A DNA stretch of 64,000 nucleotides, from positions 868,001-932,000 of the forward strand of contig WHUZ01000001.1 of the NCBI GenBank assembly GCA_015179045.1, in the 5' to 3' direction. The DNA is from Kalaharituber pfeilii (lineage: Eukaryota > Ascomycota > Pezizomycetes > Pezizales > Pezizaceae). A model generated the notes under the pieces. It was not told where the DNA came from. It did not search any database and worked only from the letters and a program-made list of their open reading frames with translations. This document shows positions 57,249-64,000 of this stretch, piece by piece; the stretch's first letter is position 1, and each line of letters starts with the position of its first letter. The position numbers were made by a program, and so were the translations under genes.

Positions 57249-58074
57249 AAGGGGAAGGGGGGAAAAAAGGATGGGAGGGTTGCATTTCTTCTGTTTTTTT
57301 TGTATTTTTTATTGTTTTATTCTATGTTGCATATGTTTATGGGTACTGAAAAAAAGCACGGAGTTTCAAATGCTTGTGTGATTTGAATTGTTTTTGCATT
57401 GCATAGGGGTTGTTTTATTTTTCCCAAATAAAAAGAAAGAAAAGGAAAGTTCTTGAATGTTGTAAATATATAAAATATTCATCCCGTCCTTTTTTTTTTT
57501 TTATTCCAAAATAAAGCGGATATCAGTGGTTTTTGCTTCCCGATTTGAAGCGTTGAATTTTATCACAAGGAAAGAAAAAAAAAAAAAAGTATGGTATCTA
57601 TCACGAAGGAAAAAAGGAAACTACTCGTTCTATAGATATATATGACGGTGAGGACGTAGATCATGATTCTCTGTCTTTTTCTACTCTAATGGAATGAAAG
57701 AATACCGCGCGGACCAAATAAATGAAACAAATACAAAAAAAGCGGAGTCATCATCAGTGAAAAACATCAGAAGAAACAGTAGGACGATTTTTTAAAAAAA
57801 AGAGAAAAACCGATTAAACCAAAAAAGTTCCGTTTTTGCCCACTGTACTCACCCGCCTACACTCCACCCCCCCCCCCCCCCCCCCACACACACACCCAAA
57901 TTCATCAGGATAACTAATAATACACTTGGGACAAAAAAAAAACAAAAAAAAAAAACCCAATTAGATGGTACTGTACCAAGAGACCAAGTCTTAATCATGA
58001 AAGACGAAACGAATAAAAGGGGGAATTAGATTAATACTCCTAAGATTTTTTCCCTCCCTGTGACAATGGCAAGC
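57249..58074. other. Homopolymer-rich intergenic region
   Basis: 3' flanks of DBP7 and SMC4 (convergent). Contains many A and T runs, and C19 followed by a CA run at 57867-57895. No gene seen. Confidence 0.7.
57867..57895. repeat. C19 followed by (CA)n
   Basis: Nineteen C (57867-57885) followed by a short CA repeat; the reverse complement has the same form as the (GT)nG19 tract at 37025-37061. Confidence 0.85.
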
Positions 58075-61000
58075 TTAGGCCGCGACTCGCCCGCTCGCAC
58101 TGGTAGTGCCTCCGGTGGAGGCGGGCGCGAGGTTGTGGTAGTTGCTATTGTTACTGCCGGCGCTCTGGTGGTTCTGGCTCTGGTTAAGGTAATCTTTATT
58201 TTCGATTGTAATACTCTTCGTCTGCATACCCAAAACATAATTAGCGAACATGTACAGGGAGGATAGTTGAGGGTAAGAAAATTGGTGAGTTGAGGGTACT
58301 GTGTGGTAGGTAACTCACCATATGGTTCACCTTGTAGACTCCAACCAACCTCGACGCCAATTCAAACATGTTGTTGCGGAGAGAGATGACGATAAACTGG
58401 GCGTTCTTTGTGCGCTCTTTGATGTAAGACGCGACGATGGAGACGTTACGGAAGTCAAGGGCAGCGTCGATTTCGTCCATGACGTAGAGAGGAGTGGGTT
58501 TGTAATGGTGGAGGGCGAAGACGAGGGCAAGCGAGCTCAAAGTCTGCATTCGATATTGATCAGTGAATCTAGATCACAACATCTGGAGTGATGGTAAACG
58601 GCTTGCTCTACCTTCTCGCCACCACTCAAATTGCTAATATTCTTCCAACTCTTCTTCGGCGGCATCACACTAAATAGTATACCTTCCGAAAACGGATCCA
58701 AGCTGTCCACGAGCTCCAACTCGGCGTTGCCGCCCATCGTAATCATCTGGTACATTTCTTTAAGACGCAACGAGATTGTGCTGAAACCCTCCATGAACTC
58801 GTCGAGACGGCGTTTGCGGAGGTCGTCGACTCGCTGTTTGGCGGCGTCGCGGTTGGCAACCGCGGTGTTTAGGTCCGTAGTGCGAGCAGTGTGTTCTTCG
58901 ACACGGCGGCGATATTCTGCGAGAACGGAGAGGTCGGTGGAGACGTTTTGAACACGCTCTGAAAGGATGGAGGATTAGAGTTTGTATAGAAGTGGCAAAA
59001 TGATTCATATATTACGCTACCTTCAATCACAGTGATCTCTGATTTCAGGCTCTCCTTGTCCATGTCTCGAAGCTCATCCTCAGTGTACTCTGGAAGATGT
59101 ACCTCCTCCTCTTGATCGATACCAAGGTCACTAACAAACAGCATCAGCCAAATTCTTTCTCTCTAGAGTCATGGGAAGGTATACCTCAGCTGGTGAAGGC
59201 TAAGTTTGCTCAACTTTTCTTCCCAGTACTTGAGCCGCTTCTGGTTTTCTGCCAATGACTTTTGGTGTTGCTCCAGTTTGTTTTTCATCTCAATCTAAAA
59301 CCAAACACCATATGTAAGCAATATCTATAACCAACAGTTCTGTTCCTCAATTGGATACAAACCTCAGCCGCTCTTGTCTCATTCATCTCATTCTTCTTTG
59401 TATCCAGTTCCTCTTTCAATGCTTCAAGCTCATCCTTCTTTACATCCAAGAAATGCTGGGCTTCCTCCACTCTCTCCTTAACTTGTTCAGCTGCCTTCGC
59501 TTGCCCCTTGATATCTGCCTCTACCTCCTCAAGATCCTGAGTCACGCTCTCTAGCTCCTCGGTGCTTTCCTTGTATGCCTTCTCCACCTTCGCCTTATTC
59601 TTTTCCGCCTTCGTCTTTGCTATGTCCGTTTGCATATGCTGCTCATTCAGAGTCTCAATCTGCTCTCGCAACCCATCTACCTTTGCCTTTTGTGAGCGTA
59701 ACCGGACTCCTCCCACCTCCATAATGCGGTCTTGAAGAGCCTTTATTTCATCCTCAATGCCCACAGTCTCGCCTTTAAGCTTATTCAATTCGTCATTCAG
59801 ACCCTTGATCTGTTTCTCGAGTGCGGCAACCCGGTTGTTATCCGCTGCTGAGAGGCGATGATCTCCGCTAAGTCCGGGTTAGCTTTAAGCTAGGAATTAC
59901 GAATCCAGATACACATACCTCAACTCTTGCATTCGTTTTTCTGCATCGGCAATTTGTTTTTCCCCACTCTGAATCTCCAGTTCGATCTTTGACATTGTAA
60001 CCTCAATTTCGGGAATTCTCTCCTTGAGTTCTCTCAGCCTTTGTTGCATCTCTCTCAGCTCTGCTTGACAGGCTTGGTAGTTCTTCTCCTGAGCATCACG
60101 ATCGGCTTCCAGTTTCTGAACCGCTTCCTTGGTGGTTTCAGCAACTTGTTTGCTAGACATTTTGCCTCTCACGACCCGTTGTCCTCCTCCCGTCATGGCG
60201 CCGGACAAATCGATCAATTGACCATCCAATGTCACCACTCGCCATCTCTTGGCCCCATACGCAATCCGATTTGCTTGCGCCAAATCCTGGGCAACTAGAG
60301 TATCACGAAGAGCATTATAAAAAGCTGGAGCAAACTTGGGATCTCGGGGTTTGACAAGGTCAAACAGCCTAGGAACATTTTCCGGTGTGTTGATAGGTCC
60401 GAGATCTCGGGCTTGTAGTCTGTCCAGACACATAAAATTTGCTCGACCAAGATTATTCTTCCTTAGGTATTCAATACATTGCTGGCCTACTTCTACACTA
60501 TCAACTACAAGGTTGTCAAGTGCAGGACAAGCAGTAGAGATGGCAATATCGTACTTGGCCTCGATAGTTCCAAGGTTTCCGAGACGGCTCTAAGAACAGT
60601 TAGTGGATCTAGATGCGCCCAGTGAATTGCCAAACTCACATGGAAACCATCAATCCGCCCAGATTCCTTCAACCTGATCAAACCTGTAAGGACATTTCCT
60701 TGGTTCTGTGACGCCGCTAGAGAGGCTCTCGCCTCATCAGCCTTCTGTCTCGCCCCAGAGAGGAGATTCCTGAGATTAGCCTCCTGTTGTATCTTCTTCT
60801 CCAGCTGCTGCTCAGTTTTCTGAACTTCCTTCTCCAATTTTGCCTTTTCCGCTTTGCACTCCTTATACTCCGCTTCCTTGGCCTTCCGCGACTCTCTGAT
60901 AACCTCGACTTTGCTTTGGATTTCCTCAATCGCCCTCTGGCTTGCATCTCGCTTTTGATGAAAGATGTCAAGTTCACTCTGCGCAACTGCGATGGCAGAC

Positions 61001-63657
61001 TGTTTGTGATTAATTTTCTCATTCCATGGTTCAAGTTGCTTTTGCTTCTGTGTGATCTGATCGGAAAAAACCTGAGTCTTTCCCTTCAAGTCATCACGTA
61101 CTCGTTCAAGCTCCTGTTCCTCGACCTTGAGTTTAGCTTCTAGCTCAGCAACTTCCTGGGAGACACGCTGGAGGTCACTGGTATATTTTTCGATCAAGCC
61201 ACCAGCTTCAGATGCGCCGAGCCTGCTTGTCGTAATAGCCTTCTGAAGCTTTTTCTCCTTATTAACGAGAAATTTCCGCTTCTCCTCAAGCTTGACGTGC
61301 TCCTTGTCATACTTTGCCTGCTCCTTGATAATGGCTTGAGTATCCCTCTCTATAGCCTGCAAAGCAATAATTAGTACGGAAAGCTTCATTTGATGGGAGA
61401 AGACAAACCTCCATCTCTTTGACGCCATCCTTATACTTCTTCTCTAACTTCTTGAGCCCCTCTTCGTTACCCTTATGCTTCTCCAGCTCCTCATCCAATT
61501 CAGCCTGTACCTGCGTGACCAGCTCAGAGGTGACACTAATATGATCATTGCATTCCAAGTTATGAATCTGGTAGAGAGCTGCTTGTTTGCAAGTCAATTC
61601 GTTCTCATCCTTGATGAAATTTAGGGCAATGTTCTTCTTATCCTCAAGGGCGTTTTTCTCCTTTTCGACGTGTTGAACCCGGGTACTCTTCTCCATACAC
61701 ACGTCGTTGAGAGCTTCCACCTCCTGTGCACCGTCCTCTATGGGTTGCTTGTATTTTGATGTCCCAATAATGTCCTCTAAATACTCCAACAGCCCATCAT
61801 CATTGTCGTCCTTACCCTTAGGTTTCATTTGTGCAATGGACTCGACTTCACCCTGCAAGATAAGGAAACGCTTGTGGTCGAGGTCAACACCACGGCTACG
61901 CAATAATGCCGTGACTTCAGTGAAATTCGATTCCCGGCCATTAATTGTGTATCTGCTAGAATTATTCTTGAATGCACGACGAGCAATGACGAGAGCAGAG
62001 CCTGGTACAATTTCGTGTGCTCCTCCCGGCTGTGGTAATAAGTTAGCATCCTGGGGGTTTATCAAATACAGATCAAACGTACCAGGTCAATAACTTCCTG
62101 GAAGTGAACCTCCACCTCACAGAAGCTCAAATCCATATGGTTTGCCGAATTGTGGATCAAGGCTGAGATTTTACCCTGTCTCATTTTACTAGCCCTGAAT
62201 CCAAAGACAAACAGTAGGGAATCAATGACATTGGATTTGCCTGAGCCGTTGGGCCCAACTACAGACGAGAACGACTGTAGCCAAAAAGTCAGCATCGACC
62301 ACCATTACCTTATCTTTCCCAAGACCTGCTTCCAACCCAACACATCGGCGACGTTCCAGAGAGAAAGCACGACTGCGCTACTTACCGGATGAAACGGGCC
62401 AACCTCCTGCCTTCCAGCATATGACTTGAAGTTTGTCATGACCAAATGCGTGATCACTGTCCTTGGCTTCGGCTCATTGGCCTCAGGCTGCGGTGGCTGG
62501 CTCGAAGGAAGAGCCTGGCTTGAAAGAGCAGGCTGTTGTTTTAAAGGGATCTGAGCAGAAAGCGGAATTCTATTCTGTGTTGGACTCGGCATTGGGCTCT
62601 CATTTTGCTGAGGTGCTAACTGGGGGGTGACAGACCTCCTGGGCCGTGTTGCTGTTATAGCAGCTGGTAACCCTCCTGGCACTGGAGCTGTTGGAGCATG
62701 CGGTTTTATATTCTCTGTGCCAACCGGAGTGGCAGGTTGCACGGATGGGATTGTTGTTACAGAAGGCTTCCTCGGAGTCGGCGAACCCTCTAGCAAACTT
62801 CCCATTATTGGTGGAGATTTTGCCATCGCAGTTCGTCTATCTGGGCTATAAATTGTGCCATCGGGGAATGCCATATGTGATGGCCTCCTACGATCAGGCG
62901 TATATCCAGACCCTTCTGGGAATGCCATGGACGATGAGCGCTTATTATCCGGAGTAGAACCTGAAGCCTGCTCAAAGGGCCGCATGCTTGACTTCGGCTT
63001 TGGCGTTCCGTGGGGCAGTGTGCTCGAAACAGGAGGAGCGGGCGTCGTTTGTCTGGAGGCGCGGACAGACGGCGTTGGCGGTGCGCTCAATTGCGGTTGT
63101 TTTGCTGGAGCACCTGGTTTTCGTTTCCTTCCCGCAGGCTCCCGCACAATCTCCTCTTCTTCCTCTACTTCTTCCTGACCCTCCTCTTCCTCCTCCTCCT
63201 CCTCCTCCTCCTCCCCTTCTTTCTCCTTCTCTTCCTCCTCCTTCTCTTCCTCCTCCTCAGTTTCTTCCTTATTTCCTTCGTCTTCTTCCTCTTCCTCTTC
63301 TTCCGGCGTAGGCGTCCGCGCCTTCTTTGGTGGAGCTCTTCGGCCCCTCCTAGCCGGTGCCCTCACTGGAGTTTCATCCCCATCCGATTCCTCCTGCTGC
63401 TTCTTGGTTGCCGACTCCCGGCCCCTGGTACGTTTCCCTCGAGCACTCGCCCTTACTGGCGTTGATGCCGCCTTACTTGACTCCTCAGCCATCTTCGCCG
63501 TAGCCGGAGCCCTTCTCCCACCCTTTTTTGCTGCCGGGACAAAACTTGGTTCAGACGAAGACTCTACCTCTTCCGCCGAGCTTTCTGATTCCACAACTGG
63601 TTTCTTCTTCGAAGCTGCAGCCCGCCGCGGCGGGCGTGATGAGGTCGTTGCTGGCAT
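58075..63657 (-). CDS. SMC4: Condensin subunit Smc4
   Basis: SMC ATPase that pairs with Smc2 in condensin for chromosome compaction. Eleven exons: 63657-62386, 62274-62083, 62029-61409, 61356-60640, 60589-59919, 59867-59363, 59294-59185, 59130-59021, 58958-58612, 58543-58319, 58221-58075; 4,917 nt, 1,638 residues. Walker A is GPNGSGKSNVIDSLLF; the head continues RASKMRQGKISALIHNSA. Long coiled coils flank the hinge (about exon 4/5: SRLGNLGTIEAKYDIAIST, NLGRANFMCLDRL). The signature motif LSGGEK is completed across an intron, followed by Walker B PLYVMDEIDAALDF and the D-loop. The N-terminal extension of about 400 residues is disordered, with a run of Glu and then Pro/Ser repeats, longer than in yeast Smc4 (1,418). 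An upstream in-frame ATG at 63699 is also possible. Confidence 0.97.
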
Positions 63658-64000
63658 GATGCGTGCGTGAAATCTCTGTGTTTTGATTCGAATATGCACT
63701 CAACAAACGAAAAACCTTGAGACCAAGTTTATCCCGCTTAGTTCGCGTTCTATGCCCTGAATTCTGATTTGGAAGACGTGTTTGAGATCGAATTGAGATC
63801 CCTAAAAATTGGCAGCATGCAACGGGTTTAGCTCAATTTGATAACGTGGATTGTGGGGTTGTGGACTCCGCCTACCACCACACCTCACGAATGCATATTT
63901 TTTAATTTTGTTTTCCCTTATTGTTCAAACATGATAGCGCGCTACCTCCCCATGCCGTTCGCGTGGTAACAAAATTCACATACTATCTAGTGTCTCTGCA
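63658..64000. other. Upstream region of SMC4
   Basis: Promoter side of SMC4; nothing else recognised before the window ends. Confidence 0.45.

Noticed and set aside
63010..63465. Leu/Pro-rich + strand frames near the SMC4 start
   Set aside because: Complement of the Glu/Arg-rich SMC4 N-terminus.

Overview
The window is nuclear DNA of a filamentous ascomycete (Pezizomycotina). The genes carry many short introns (about 45-120 nt, GTRNGT donors, CTRAY-like branch points, YAG acceptors). Conserved fungal housekeeping genes sit on both strands at roughly one per 2.5 kb, separated by gaps that hold transposon debris. The species cannot be named from sequence alone. An early-diverging class such as Pezizomycetes is a guess based on the chromodomain KMT1, the translin gene and the pogo-like elements. 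I re-derived exon structures by following reading frames across GT..AG boundaries. Most full-length models add up to a whole number of codons.

Layout. 1-1210 (-): H3K9 methyltransferase of the Clr4/SUV39 type, cut by the window edge, beside an AT-rich, RIP-like island (about 1.3-2.13 kb). 3986-5337 (-): SIT4/PP6 phosphatase. 5841-8473: a complete pogo/Fot1-like DNA transposon with 43-bp terminal inverted repeats and a TA target duplication, inserted just upstream of UPF3 (8605-10741). Then a pyridoxamine-5'-phosphate-oxidase-family protein (11384-12229), an aldehyde dehydrogenase (13703-15743) and UV-damage endonuclease (16370-18811). After a 2.4-kb gap come THOC5-like (-), RFA1, RPC19, complex I NDUFA6 (-), ABHD11/IMO32, TAH18 (-), a DCAF4-like WD protein, ORC5 (-), IPI1 (-), ARPC4 and a RING-plus-RRM protein (41255-43887). 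A repeat-rich gap (43.9-46.8 kb) leads to HEM2 (-), TIM9 and translin. A conspicuously GC-rich block holds the divergent pair RPC37 (-) and DBP7 (+), and SMC4 (-, 11 exons) ends the window.

The genes do not form a metabolic cluster. Several divergent pairs have short shared promoters: NDUFA6/ABHD11, IPI1/ARPC4, RPC37/DBP7 and TAH18/DCAF4-like. Themes that recur are genome maintenance (RFA1, ORC5, SMC4, UVE1, KMT1), RNA metabolism (UPF3, THOC5, DBP7, IPI1, translin, RPC19, RPC37) and mitochondria (NDUFA6, TIM9, ABHD11, HEM2). No defence or secondary-metabolite system was recognised. The most notable items are the intact transposon, an in-frame TAG in the KMT1 gene in the context expected of RIP, frame breaks in DBP7 inside the GC-rich block, an unusual RING-RRM protein, and a small hairpin repeat family.
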